From: DAOUJI01 sp965219565
GTDB lineage: Bacteria > Chloroflexota > Dehalococcoidia > Lucifugimonadales > JAGWBF01
Length of the DNA stretch: 64,000 nt
Reading direction: 5' to 3'
NCBI GenBank assembly: GCA_965219565.1
Contig: OZ244780.1
Location: 1,364,001-1,428,000, forward strand
Shown: piece by piece, positions 14,839 to 22,939 of the stretch
Position numbering within the stretch: position 1 is the stretch's first letter
Layout of the letters: each line of letters starts with the position of its first letter
The notes under the pieces: generated by a model
Told to the model about the DNA's origin: nothing
Databases searched by the model: none
The model's input: only the letters and a program-made list of their open reading frames with translations
Made by a program: the position numbers and the translations under genes

Positions 14839-16611
14839 ATGCAGAACGCCGAAACTGTACTGAACGTCATACGCAAACGCGGAGAACGAGGATTGCCGCT
14901 GGAGAACATCTATCGGCTGCTTTACAACCGGAACCTTTACCTGCGGGCCTACGGTCGCATCTACTCAAACCAGGGAGCTACGACCAAGGGCGTCACCGCA
15001 GAAACCATGGATGGTATGTCACTGGCGAAGATCGACCGCATCATCGAAGCCTTGCGCTACGAGCGGTTCCGATGGACGCCAGTACGACGGGTCAACATTC
15101 CCAAGCCTAACGGCACGACCCGCGCCTTGGGCATACCGACTGGGCCGGACAAGCTGCTGCAAGAGGTCATCCGGATGATTCTGGAAGCCTACTACGAGCC
15201 GCAGTTTTCGGACCGCTCCCACGGCTTTCGGCCCCACCGGGGATGCCACACCGCCTTGAGCGAAGTGGTCCACACCTGGACGGGAACCCGCTGGTTTGTC
15301 GAGGGCGATATCAAAGGGTGCTTTGACAACATCGACCACGATGTCCTGTTGTCGGTGCTTGGAGAGAAGCTTCACGACAACCGATTCCTACGTCTGCTCA
15401 AGTACCTACTGAAAGCAGGCTACATCGAGGATTGGAAATACGGCCGCACGCTGAGCGGGACCCCGCAAGGCGGCATCGTCAGCCCCATCCTCGCCAACAT
15501 CTACCTAGACCGGTTGGACAAGTACGTTGAGACGGTGCTGATTCCAGCACACACCCGAGGCAAAGCCCGAAGGCGCAGCCCCTCCTACCGCGCGTCGGCC
15601 AGACGCGTGGCAGCGGCTCGGCAGACTGGGAACCACGCTCAGGCGGCGCAACTGTTCACACAGATGCAACAACTTCCGTCAGGCGACCCCCACGACCCCG
15701 GATACCGTCGGTTGCGCTACGTCCGCTACGCGGACGATTTCGTCTTGGGCTTCATCGGGCCAAAGGCCGAAGCCGAGCAGATACGGGAGGCCTTGGAGAC
15801 ATTCCTGCACGAAACACTCAAGCTGGAGTTATCCAGGGAAAAGACTCTCATAACCCATGCCACCAGCCAGGCGGCCAAGTTCCTCGGCTATGAACTCGTG
15901 AACCAACAGGCCAATGACAAGCATGTCCGCCACGGACAACGCAACGCCAACGGTCGCATCGGTCTACGGGTCCCCGCCAAAGTCATCGAACAACACTGCC
16001 AAGCCTACATGCGCCACGGCAAACCGGCACACCGCAGCGTCCTTATACACGATGAGGATTACTCCATCGTGGACAGGTATCAAGCGGAGTTCCGGGGCGT
16101 CGTCCAGTATTACCTACTGGCCCAGAATGTCTCCCATTTCGAGAGACTGCACGGAATCATGCGGGAATCGATTGTCAAGACCCTCATCGCCAAGCACAAG
16201 ACCCCACGCCGGATACTGCTCCGACGCTACAAGAGCGTCGTACAGACCGAAGAGGGCGAACGGGCTTGCCTTGAGGCCGTCAAACAACGGGGCGATGGGA
16301 AACGCCCACTGGTGGCACGGTTCGGTGGCATACCCCTGAAGCGGAACCGGCAGGCAATTCTAATAGACCGACAGCCTGAACCGTACAGGTTTCACCGTAA
16401 CGAGCTCGTAAAACGGCTTCTAGCGGACGAATGCGAGATGTGCGACTCAACGATGGACGTAGAAGTCCATCACATCCGCGCACTTCGCGACCTGAATGTG
16501 AAAGGCCAACGGGAAAAGCCCAAGTGGGTACAAATCATGGCGGCGCGAAAACGCAAGACCCTCGTGGTCTGTCGTACGTGTCACATGGACATCCACCACG
16601 GGCGCAAGTAA
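14839..16611 (+). CDS. ltrA: Group II intron reverse transcriptase/maturase with HNH endonuclease
   Basis: This 590-residue protein has the usual order of domains. Reverse transcriptase blocks run from about residue 75 (IPKPNGTTRALGIPT), through FSDRSHGFRPHRGCHTA and TPQGGIVSPILANIYLD, to the catalytic YADD near 297. A maturase/DNA-binding region follows at about 370-530. The C-terminus is an HNH endonuclease with CEMCDSTMDVEVHHIRAL and CRTCHMDIHHGRK, zinc-ligand pairs included. All the motifs needed for splicing and retrohoming look intact, so the intron may be active. The start at 14839 has GAGAGG upstream; a longer frame from 14590 covers structured intron RNA and is unlikely to be translated. 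Confidence 0.9.
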   Translation: MQNAETVLNVIRKRGERGLPLENIYRLLYNRNLYLRAYGRIYSNQGATTKGVTAETMDGMSLAKIDRIIEALRYERFRWTPVRRVNIPKPNGTTRALGIPTGPDKLLQEVIRMILEAYYEPQFSDRSHGFRPHRGCHTALSEVVHTWTGTRWFVEGDIKGCFDNIDHDVLLSVLGEKLHDNRFLRLLKYLLKAGYIEDWKYGRTLSGTPQGGIVSPILANIYLDRLDKYVETVLIPAHTRGKARRRSPSYRASARRVAAARQTGNHAQAAQLFTQMQQLPSGDPHDPGYRRLRYVRYADDFVLGFIGPKAEAEQIREALETFLHETLKLELSREKTLITHATSQAAKFLGYELVNQQANDKHVRHGQRNANGRIGLRVPAKVIEQHCQAYMRHGKPAHRSVLIHDEDYSIVDRYQAEFRGVVQYYLLAQNVSHFERLHGIMRESIVKTLIAKHKTPRRILLRRYKSVVQTEEGERACLEAVKQRGDGKRPLVARFGGIPLKRNRQAILIDRQPEPYRFHRNELVKRLLADECEMCDSTMDVEVHHIRALRDLNVKGQREKPKWVQIMAARKRKTLVVCRTCHMDIHHGRK

Positions 16612-16752
16612 TCCACGCAAGCACAGTAGGTAGTGTCCAATCCACAACAACTGAATACGACTCCAATAACAGCCTCCTCCCCCGCGTGGTACACTTGAAT
16701 GACAGCCATTGCCGGGGTTTTGGGCCTATGCCCACTGGAGGTAATGGGGCAA

Positions 16753-17151
16753 ATGCTACACCGGGTGAAGGTGTATCCCGCCAAACGCCGCTTCCTAGCA
16801 ACGCTCGGCCTAACCTTGGTTTCGGGCGTAGGCTTCGTACTGGCCGTCACTGTACTTGAGAGACCAGACGACACTTGGCGTGCCATGGTTACAGGAGTGA
16901 TCGCGCTAATGGTCGCCCCCTTCCTCGCTGGCTGGCTATCACCCCATCCCAGTTACGTAGCGTTCTTCCCCATCAGTCTGTTTGTCGGACTCTCAGTTGA
17001 GACGGCCATACACGGCCCTCTGACGATTGATTCTGACAACTTCTGGTTCATCGTCGCGCTCACCACAATCTATGGTGGCTTGGCGTCAGTAACGTTCTTG
17101 GGCGGGTGGCTGACTCATTACGGCCTCTCCCGTCTGGCAGAGCGCAGGTAA
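16753..17151 (+). CDS. Small membrane protein inside the group II intron
   Basis: The open frame runs from an ATG at 16699, but GGAGGT at 16737-16742 points to the ATG at 16753, giving 132 residues. It has about four hydrophobic helices (roughly residues 16-34, 44-60, 66-85 and 98-118) between short charged loops, and a basic end (SRLAERR). I do not recognise the family. It lies between the maturase stop and domain V, within domain IV, where group II introns can hold extra sequence. A membrane protein is an unusual passenger. It could be real cargo or a relic of an insertion; the length and hydrophobic pattern favour a real coding sequence. Confidence 0.55.
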   Translation: MLHRVKVYPAKRRFLATLGLTLVSGVGFVLAVTVLERPDDTWRAMVTGVIALMVAPFLAGWLSPHPSYVAFFPISLFVGLSVETAIHGPLTIDSDNFWFIVALTTIYGGLASVTFLGGWLTHYGLSRLAERR

Positions 17152-17242
17152 AGCGGGCCTACCACCCGTAGGCTCACACTGCCAATCACGTGGTGCCCAA
17201 GCACCACGCCTAGCTAACGACACTACCCACATCGACACTGGA

Positions 17243-17276
17243 GAGCCGGATGCGGTGAAAGCCGCACGTCCGGTTC
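17243..17276 (+). ncRNA. Group II intron domain V
   Basis: The 34-base hairpin begins GAGCCGGATGCGG, closes on a TGAAA-type tetraloop region, and ends in CCGCACGTCCGGTTC. It retains the AGC catalytic triad and the two-base bulge of the domain V consensus. It is the RNA active site of the intron. Confidence 0.9.
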
Positions 17277-17339
17277 GGAGGGGGGCCGACGGAAAAGTGC
17301 TCCGGTAACACGGGGTAACTCGCCGGCGGCCTACCCTAC

Positions 17340-17986
17340 CCACGCGCTACCTGGCCGAGGACGGCCTGCTGGTCTTCATCGTGCCACGGCAGCGCCTCGC
17401 GGTCTCGGCCCGGTATCTCTCCACCCACTACGGGCGGATGCAGTGCTGGGCCTTTCCCGACCCGGAGGGGCAGGTTTTCGACCAGGTGGCGCTGTTCGGC
17501 TTCCGGAAGACCGATCCCGTTCCCGACGCCACAGCCGAGAGCAGGGTGCTGGAGTGGGCGGTGGGTGAGCCGGAGCCCCTGCGCTCCCACGCCTACACGG
17601 AGTTCACCCCATCGACGACGCCGGTCGGCGACATCCTCTTCACGACCCGGACCGTCGATCCGGTCGCTGCGGCCGCCGAGGCGCGGCGGTCGGGGCTGTG
17701 GGCCAGCACGGAGATCACCGACACCCTGTGGCCCGCGAGCGACAACCGGACCCGCCCGCTGATGCCCCTCAGACGGGGCCACATGGCGATGCTGGTGGCG
17801 GCGGGCTTCCTCAACAACCTGGTGCTCGAAGCCGAGGGCAGGCGCATCCTGGTCAAGGGCCGCACCTCGAAGGAGATGGTGATGGTCGAGGACGCCCCGG
17901 AGAAGGAGGTCCACCGCGAGAAGCTCAACACGACCGTCGTCGCCCTGGACCTCGACGACGGGCAGATCGAGGACATCGCAGCGTAG
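17340..17986 (+). CDS. DUF6094 methyltransferase, exon 2
   Basis: This is the C-terminal 216 residues of the interrupted methyltransferase. RYLAEDGLLVFIVPRQRL continues the strand and helix that normally follow the NPPY motif in DUF6094 enzymes. GQVFDQVALFGFRK comes next, then a C-terminal domain ending DLDDGQIEDIAA. There is no ribosome binding site for this part alone, so it depends on splicing of the intron. The first base here completes the codon started at 14328. The methylase probably modifies element DNA to avoid host restriction, though specificity cannot be read from sequence. Confidence 0.8.
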
Positions 17987-18011
17987 TCGGCTCACCCGTA
18001 GCCGCACTCAC

Positions 18012-18045
18012 GAGGCCCCGTTGGTCTCTCTGGACTGCGGGGCCT
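18012..18045 (+). terminator. Recurrent intergenic hairpin
   Basis: Arms GAGGCCCCG and CGGGGCCTTC pair over 8-9 bases; the loop contains GGTCTCTCTGGA. TCGCTCT follows. It closes the methyltransferase gene. Confidence 0.55.
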
Positions 18046-18102
18046 TCGCTCTATCGGAACGATTCCCGACAACCCTCATACAAGGAAGGAGAGACCAGGA
18101 AG

Positions 18103-18312
18103 ATGCAGACAGCCATGACGCTCGAATCCTGCTGCCGGTGCGAGCACCCCATCGCCCCCGGCGAACCGGCCATGCAGACCGCCTCGGTGGACCTCGACGA
18201 CTACGGCAGGGCCGTGTCCTCCCCGGTGAAGGCGTACCACCTGAGCGGCCGGTGCTACGACGAGTACAGGGCCGCCGAAGCCGCCCGCAGGGAGGCCCTG
18301 AAAGCAGCATAG
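18103..18312 (+). CDS. Small zinc-binding protein
   Basis: This 69-residue protein has CCRCEHPI near residues 10-17 and YHLSGRCYDEY near 45-55, a C-x2-C and H-x4-C set that suggests one zinc site. The rest is acidic and ends in an alanine-rich helix. It sits just before the SNF2 helicase gene, 181 bp upstream. Small zinc ribbons of this kind are common in element DNA-processing operons, often as unknown accessory proteins. The AGGA upstream of the ATG is weak and close. Confidence 0.55.
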   Translation: MQTAMTLESCCRCEHPIAPGEPAMQTASVDLDDYGRAVSSPVKAYHLSGRCYDEYRAAEAARREALKAA

Positions 18313-18493
18313 ACGGCTGGATTCCAAGCCGCACTCACGAGGCCCGCCAACTGTGGCGGTCTTCGCAGATCCAACCAACCGCCTGGGGACGCTTCCAGGA
18401 ACCCGCGCTCACAAGCGTCCCCACCGGGGGCGTGGTGCGTCCCGGGTCCCGGCGTCGTCCTCCGGCCCACCACGGAAAAGGAGGACGACTGAA

Positions 18494-20836
18494 ATGAACC
18501 TCGGAGGTTTCATAGACACGTTCAAGGACGCGATAGCCAAGAGGGTGGTCGAGTCCTACCCGCCGCTCTACCGCCCCTCGGAGAACGGCGGCACGCTCCC
18601 CAGGCTGCTCCGCAAGCCCCTGGGGGCGCAGGCCGACGCGATCAGGGGCGCGGCCCTCTCCCTGAAGGCCCACCGGGGCACCACCGTCGTCGGCGAGATG
18701 GGCACCGGCAAGACCTTCATCGGCGCGGCAGCGGCATACATGGCGGGCTTCGAGAGGATTCTCATCATCTGCCCGCCCCACCTGGTGCCCAAGTGGAAGC
18801 GGGAGGTGGAGATGACGGTGGCCGGCGTCCGCGCCGCCATCGTCGAGTCCATCACCGACCTGGAGCGGCTGCGCCTCTCCGTCGGCTCAGGCCCTCTGTT
18901 CGCGGTGATGAGCCGGGAGAAGGCCAAGCTGTCCTACCGCTGGATGCCCGCCGTGATACAGCGGTGGGCCGTCTCGAAGGGAAGGCTCCTGCGGGAGGAG
19001 GAGACGGGGGAGCCCTTCCGAGTCCCCTGCTGCCCCGACTGCACGGCGCAGATCGTCGACAAGGACGGCGTGCCCCTGACGTTCGCGGACCTGAACCGCC
19101 GCAAACACACCTGCGCCGGCTGCTACGCCCCCCTGTGGCAAGCCGACAGGTCCGGCCCGGCCCGCTACCCGCTGGCCGACTACATCAAGCACCGGATGAA
19201 GGGCTTCTTCGACCTGCTGATCGGCGACGAAGTCCACGAGTTCAAGGGGCGAAGCTCTGCCCAGGGCATCGCCGCCGGCATCCTCGCAGACGTGTGCGGC
19301 AAGTCCCTCAGCCTGACCGGGACGCTCCTCGGCGGATACTCCTCGACCATCTTCCACCTGCTCTACAGGTTCTCGCCGGAGATACGGACGGAGTTCGGGC
19401 GCTCCGACGAGGGGCGCTGGATCAAGCGGTACGGCTTCGAGGAGGTCACCGTCGGCAAACCCGACGACGACGCGGTGGAGGACGGGCGCAACAGCCGCCG
19501 CCGCAGCTACCGCAAGGTCACCAGGGAAAGGCCGGGCCTGGTGCCCTCGGCGTTGTTCCACATCATAGGGAACACCGTCTTCCTCAGACTGGCGGACGTC
19601 GCCTCCGGCCTGCCGGACTACGAGGAGAAGATCCTCGTGTCCTCGATGGACTCGGAGGAGGACGCGACGGGCTACTCCCAGCGCAGCGCCTACAAGCACG
19701 TGTTCGAGACGCTGAAGGAGGAGCTGGCGAAGGCGCTGAAATCCGGCTCGAAGCGGCTGCTGGCGACGTACCTGCAAACCCTCCTCGCCTACCCCGACGG
19801 CTGCACCCGGGGCGAGACGGTCTTCGACCCCCGGACCGGCGACGTCATCGTGCAGGTGCCGCCCCTGTCCGAGGAGAAGCTCTACCCGAAGGAGAAGGCG
19901 CTCATCGACCTGGTGGCCGCCGAGCGGCTGGAGGGACGACGGGTGCTGGTCTACGTCACCCACACTGGGACCAGGGACATCACCGGGCGGATGGACGACT
20001 TCCTCACCCGGCACGGGTTCCGGGTGGCGGTGATGAAGGCCGACGCGGTGGCCCCGAACCGCAGGGAGAAGTGGGTCGCCGACAAGGTGAAGGAGGGCAT
20101 CGACGTGCTCATCTGCCACCCCAGGCTGGTGCAGACCGGCCTCGACCTCATCGACTTCCCGACAATCGTCTGGGACGAAACTGATTACTCGGTGTACGTC
20201 GTCCGGCAGGCGTCGCGCCGGTCGTGGCGCATCGGGCAGACCCGCCCGGTGAAGGTGGTGTTCATGTCCTACCGCAACACCCTCCAGGCCGACGCCCTGA
20301 AGCTGGTGGCGAAGAAGATGCAGAGTTCCCTGGCCGTCGAGGGGGAGCTGCCGGAGGACGGGCTGGCCGCCTATGGCGACGACGGCGACGACATGATGAT
20401 GGCCCTGGCCCGCAGGATCGTCAGCGGCGAGGAGGAGGACGAGGCCGAGACGATGCAGGAGGTGTTCGCCCAGGCACGGAACGCCGAGAGCGAGGCCGAG
20501 GAGCTGCTGGTGGACGACGGCTGGAAGGTCGTCGAAGTCGAGCCGGAGGCCATTGCGGTCAACGGCAACGGGAACGGCAACGGCCACCACGGGTCCGACA
20601 TCTTCGGGCCGACGGTCGAGCTCGTCCCGGTCAACGGCCACGCCAACGGCAACGGAGCCAACGGCCACCACGACGAGGAACCGGAGGCGCAGCAGTCGCT
20701 GTTCTCCTGGGCCGAGTTCATGGCCGAGGAGCCGGTCAAGCCCAAGAGCCGCAAGGCCCGGACTCCCTCCCTGTCCCTCTTCGAGTGGGCGGTGGAACAG
20801 GAGCGCGAATCGGAGCCGGTCGGCGCAGGACGCTAG
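18494..20836 (+). CDS. SNF2-family DNA helicase/translocase with zinc ribbon
   Basis: This 780-residue protein starts 9 bases after AAAGGAGG. Walker A is GEMGTGKT near residue 67, the DEVH box near 244, and motif III LTGT near 276. The second RecA domain carries QASRRSWRIGQTRPV near 570, the SNF2 signature motif VI. A four-cysteine zinc ribbon (CCPDC near 179, CAGC near 207) is inserted between Walker A and the DEVH box. The C-terminal 150 residues are acidic with Asn-Gly linkers and two related peptides, QQSLFSWAEF and LSLFEWAV; QQSLF fits the beta-clamp consensus. SNF2 proteins translocate on duplex DNA and remodel protein-DNA complexes; similar ones are frequent on large plasmids. Confidence 0.9.
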   Translation: MNLGGFIDTFKDAIAKRVVESYPPLYRPSENGGTLPRLLRKPLGAQADAIRGAALSLKAHRGTTVVGEMGTGKTFIGAAAAYMAGFERILIICPPHLVPKWKREVEMTVAGVRAAIVESITDLERLRLSVGSGPLFAVMSREKAKLSYRWMPAVIQRWAVSKGRLLREEETGEPFRVPCCPDCTAQIVDKDGVPLTFADLNRRKHTCAGCYAPLWQADRSGPARYPLADYIKHRMKGFFDLLIGDEVHEFKGRSSAQGIAAGILADVCGKSLSLTGTLLGGYSSTIFHLLYRFSPEIRTEFGRSDEGRWIKRYGFEEVTVGKPDDDAVEDGRNSRRRSYRKVTRERPGLVPSALFHIIGNTVFLRLADVASGLPDYEEKILVSSMDSEEDATGYSQRSAYKHVFETLKEELAKALKSGSKRLLATYLQTLLAYPDGCTRGETVFDPRTGDVIVQVPPLSEEKLYPKEKALIDLVAAERLEGRRVLVYVTHTGTRDITGRMDDFLTRHGFRVAVMKADAVAPNRREKWVADKVKEGIDVLICHPRLVQTGLDLIDFPTIVWDETDYSVYVVRQASRRSWRIGQTRPVKVVFMSYRNTLQADALKLVAKKMQSSLAVEGELPEDGLAAYGDDGDDMMMALARRIVSGEEEDEAETMQEVFAQARNAESEAEELLVDDGWKVVEVEPEAIAVNGNGNGNGHHGSDIFGPTVELVPVNGHANGNGANGHHDEEPEAQQSLFSWAEFMAEEPVKPKSRKARTPSLSLFEWAVEQERESEPVGAGR

Positions 20837-20849
20837 ACCGCCACACACG

Positions 20850-20884
20850 GGGGTAGGACGCCCATGACACGGGTGTCCTACCCC
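20850..20884 (+). terminator. Perfect hairpin between helicase and PRTRC genes
   Basis: Arms GGGGTAGGAC and GTCCTACCCC form a perfect 10-bp stem around a 15-base loop. Its position, 13 bp after the helicase stop, suits a terminator, although no T run follows. Its arms differ from the recurrent CGGGGC type. Confidence 0.6.
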
Positions 20885-20976
20885 TGCCAGTCCGAGAGGC
20901 CCGAACGGTGTCCCGAACGGGACGCCGCAGACACGGCAACGCAGCAAGACAGCAACTCTCACAAAGGAGATCAGTC

Positions 20977-21183
20977 ATGGCAAGAGTGTTCGTATACGAC
21001 GACCGCGAGTTCCCGGACCCCGACCCCGAGATGAGCGTCGACCAGGTGAAGAGCACGCTCAGCGACTTCTACGGCGAGATCGCCAACGCCTCGGTCAAGG
21101 AGACCAAGCGGGGCGACGACACCATCTACGAGTTCCAGCGGCGGGTGGGCACCAAGGGCGCCTTCACCCTCGCCCGGAGCTAG
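20977..21183 (+). CDS. PRTRC system protein C (ubiquitin-like fold)
   Basis: This 68-residue protein (RVFVYDDREFPDPDPEMS, then DFYGEIANA, ending YEFQRRVGTKG) matches PRTRC protein C closely as I remember it: the opening FxYxGxxxPDPxPxMSxxxV and closing YxFxRxVGTKG are its hallmarks. These proteins have a ubiquitin/ThiS-like fold. PRTRC loci also encode a JAB protein (protein A), a ThiF/E1-like protein and protein B, all found just downstream. The role of the system is unknown; it is restricted to plasmids and integrative elements. AAAGGAGA lies upstream of the start. Confidence 0.8.
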   Translation: MARVFVYDDREFPDPDPEMSVDQVKSTLSDFYGEIANASVKETKRGDDTIYEFQRRVGTKGAFTLARS

Positions 21184-21196
21184 AGGAGGGAGTCCG

Positions 21197-21424
21197 ATGG
21201 ACAACCGGACCTTTGCGGGCCTGCTGGCGGCGACGCCTCCGGCGGGCCTCAGAATCATCGAGCTCACGGCGGAGCTCACACGGCCCGACGGCTCCTTCGA
21301 CCTGGACGCCGCGGCCGCACGGCAGGCTGAGGTGGAGACGGCCTGCACCCAGGCCCAGGACTACGCCTCGGCCACGGGCCGACTGCTGGAGGCGATGCGA
21401 TGGAAGCTGCTGCCCCGGCGCTGA
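21197..21424 (+). CDS. Small hypothetical protein in PRTRC operon
   Basis: This 75-residue protein starts 13 bp after protein C, with GAGGAGGGAG upstream. It is mostly helical (AAAARQAEVETACTQAQDYASATGRLLEAMRW). I do not recognise it. Its end overlaps the start of the next gene by 25 bp, or by the TGATG at 21422 if the later start is used. The position suggests a PRTRC accessory protein. Confidence 0.55.
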   Translation: MDNRTFAGLLAATPPAGLRIIELTAELTRPDGSFDLDAAAARQAEVETACTQAQDYASATGRLLEAMRWKLLPRR

Positions 21425-22239
21425 TGAGCGGCCTGGCCGAACGGCTCCTGCGGCGTCCGCCGTCGCTGCGGGAGCTGGTCACGCTGGTCGGGTACGCCGA
21501 CGACTACGCATGGTTCGCGGGGCTGGTGCGCCGCCTCTTCCCGAATGAGGCGGAGGCGGCGCTCTCGGCCCCCGACGTGCGCACGAGGGTGGAGCGGTTC
21601 GCACACCTCTTTGGCGAACGACACTTCCCCCTCTACGCGCCGATGATCGAGTTCTGGACGGAGGTCGAGGACGAACCGCCCTGGTCCTGGCTCAGGAGGG
21701 GCATCCCCTTCGACCTGATGGGCTTCGGCTACGACGGCCTCCACGAGATGTGGAACGGCTACCGGGACGGCATCTCGGCAATGGCCCTCCTGGTCAGGCC
21801 ACCGGACGTCTACTACGACGGCCCCGACGGGCTGCGGGTGGCCTGGCTGGAGTCGGCCGCCGAGCGCATACCGAAAGAGACCTTGGAGAGAGTTCCCGAA
21901 GGGGGCATACCCCTGGAGGACCTCACGGAGGCGCTGAAAGGAACGAGGTTCGAGGGGGCGGCGCAAGCCTGCTCCTGGGTCCTCGCCGAGACCGGCAACT
22001 TCTTCCTCGACCACAACTACGAGGACGGGAGCTACGACGGCTTCGCCGACCCCTGGGACGACGACATCATCGCCGAGGGCACGGAGGAGTGGCGAAAGGC
22101 CAGCGCCCTCATGGACTCGGTGTGCAAACTGGCCGACTGGCTGGAGGACGACCTCCCCGGCCGCTTCGCGGAGATGCTGGACTTCGTCCTGCCCCGGCTC
22201 CCCGAACAAGAACAGGAGGCAACCGACCATGACGACTGA
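21400..22239 (+). CDS. Hypothetical protein in PRTRC operon
   Basis: This 279-residue protein has GGAGG 7 bases before the ATG at 21400; another ATG at 21424 overlaps the upstream stop. The sequence is acidic with many aromatics (EDEPPWSWLRRGIPFDLMGFGYDGLHEMW) and a late patch of Asp (DPWDDDIIAEG). It resembles no family known to me. It lies between protein C and protein B and overlaps protein B by 11 bp, so it is probably produced with them. It could correspond to a variable PRTRC-associated protein. Confidence 0.6.
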   Translation: MEAAAPALMSGLAERLLRRPPSLRELVTLVGYADDYAWFAGLVRRLFPNEAEAALSAPDVRTRVERFAHLFGERHFPLYAPMIEFWTEVEDEPPWSWLRRGIPFDLMGFGYDGLHEMWNGYRDGISAMALLVRPPDVYYDGPDGLRVAWLESAAERIPKETLERVPEGGIPLEDLTEALKGTRFEGAAQACSWVLAETGNFFLDHNYEDGSYDGFADPWDDDIIAEGTEEWRKASALMDSVCKLADWLEDDLPGRFAEMLDFVLPRLPEQEQEATDHDD

Positions 22240-22939
22240 CACAGAAAAGACCGAGTGGTCCCTTCCGGGCCCGGATGAAATACCCAGGGACAAGCTGAAC
22301 CTCCAGATGGAAGTCTACGAGGAGACCATCCTGCTGCGGGGCTTCGAGGGCGAGTCCGTCTGGGTCAAGACCGTATCGGCGGACGAGATCGCCAACGTCT
22401 TCACCCAGCACCTGGGTTTCTCCTCGGGGCTGCTTCCCCAGGACGCCCTCTGGTGGAACCAGGGCGAGACCGGCCAGATGGTGGCCCTCTGGCGGCCGCC
22501 GCAGGTCTGGCCGGTGGCCCTGCAACGGGAGGCGTTCAAGTCACCCGCACGGCTCCGGCTTCCCATGCCGGGGCTGGTCTTCGTCTGCTCGCCGGGCCGT
22601 GCGCCCTGGGCCTACGCGGCCCTGGAGCGACCGACGGACCCCGATGAGCAGCTCTACCGAATGCCCGCCTTCAACGTCTTCGGCGACGGGCGGGTCTGCC
22701 CCGGAAGCCACCGGTTCCCCGAGGAGGTGGCACAGATACCGGAGTCCTTCTTCCGGTCCTTCTTCTCCCTTACCGGAGATTCAAAGAACCGCTCGAAGAA
22801 GCACCCCGACGACCTGCACTCGCTATGGGAGGAGTTGGATGGAAAGACTGAGTACCCGGTTGAGGACCTTGTTCCCCAGTGCACGGTGGCCCAGGTCATT
22901 GCGGCCTCCCAGGGGAGACGGGGCTATGGCTACCGCTAG
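22229..22939 (+). CDS. PRTRC system protein B
   Basis: This 236-residue protein fits PRTRC protein B: LPQDALWWNQGETGQMVALWRPPQ and LRLPMPGLVFVCSPGRAPWAYAAL, followed by a segment with LYRMPAFNVFGDGRVCPGSHRFP, are the conserved features I associate with the family. It has no known catalytic motif. The order C, B, A, ThiF matches PRTRC gene clusters on plasmids. It overlaps the JAB gene by 14 bp, which suggests coupled translation. Confidence 0.75.
   Translation: MTTDTEKTEWSLPGPDEIPRDKLNLQMEVYEETILLRGFEGESVWVKTVSADEIANVFTQHLGFSSGLLPQDALWWNQGETGQMVALWRPPQVWPVALQREAFKSPARLRLPMPGLVFVCSPGRAPWAYAALERPTDPDEQLYRMPAFNVFGDGRVCPGSHRFPEEVAQIPESFFRSFFSLTGDSKNRSKKHPDDLHSLWEELDGKTEYPVEDLVPQCTVAQVIAASQGRRGYGYR

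Larger units (their letters stand above)
14329..17339 (+). mobile_element. Group II intron with intron-encoded reverse transcriptase
   Basis: The 5' end is GTGCGCC, the group II consensus, and the 3' end is TAC, which fits the usual 3' AY. Domain V is clear at 17243-17276 and a domain VI-like stem follows. The intron is 3011 bp long and carries two reading frames in domain IV: the maturase/reverse transcriptase and a short membrane protein. It has inserted just after the NPPY motif of a methyltransferase gene. The boundaries are chosen because they satisfy both the terminal consensus and the exon reading frame; a junction read would prove them. Confidence 0.85.

Noticed and set aside
14839..16611. 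Retron or diversity-generating retroelement
   Set aside because: The reverse transcriptase has a maturase and an HNH tail and sits within group II intron ends; there is no msr/msd or template-variable repeat pair.
18887..20962. 691-codon minus-strand frame opposite the SNF2 helicase
   Set aside because: High GC leaves few stops on the opposite strand; the plus-strand gene has all the helicase motifs.
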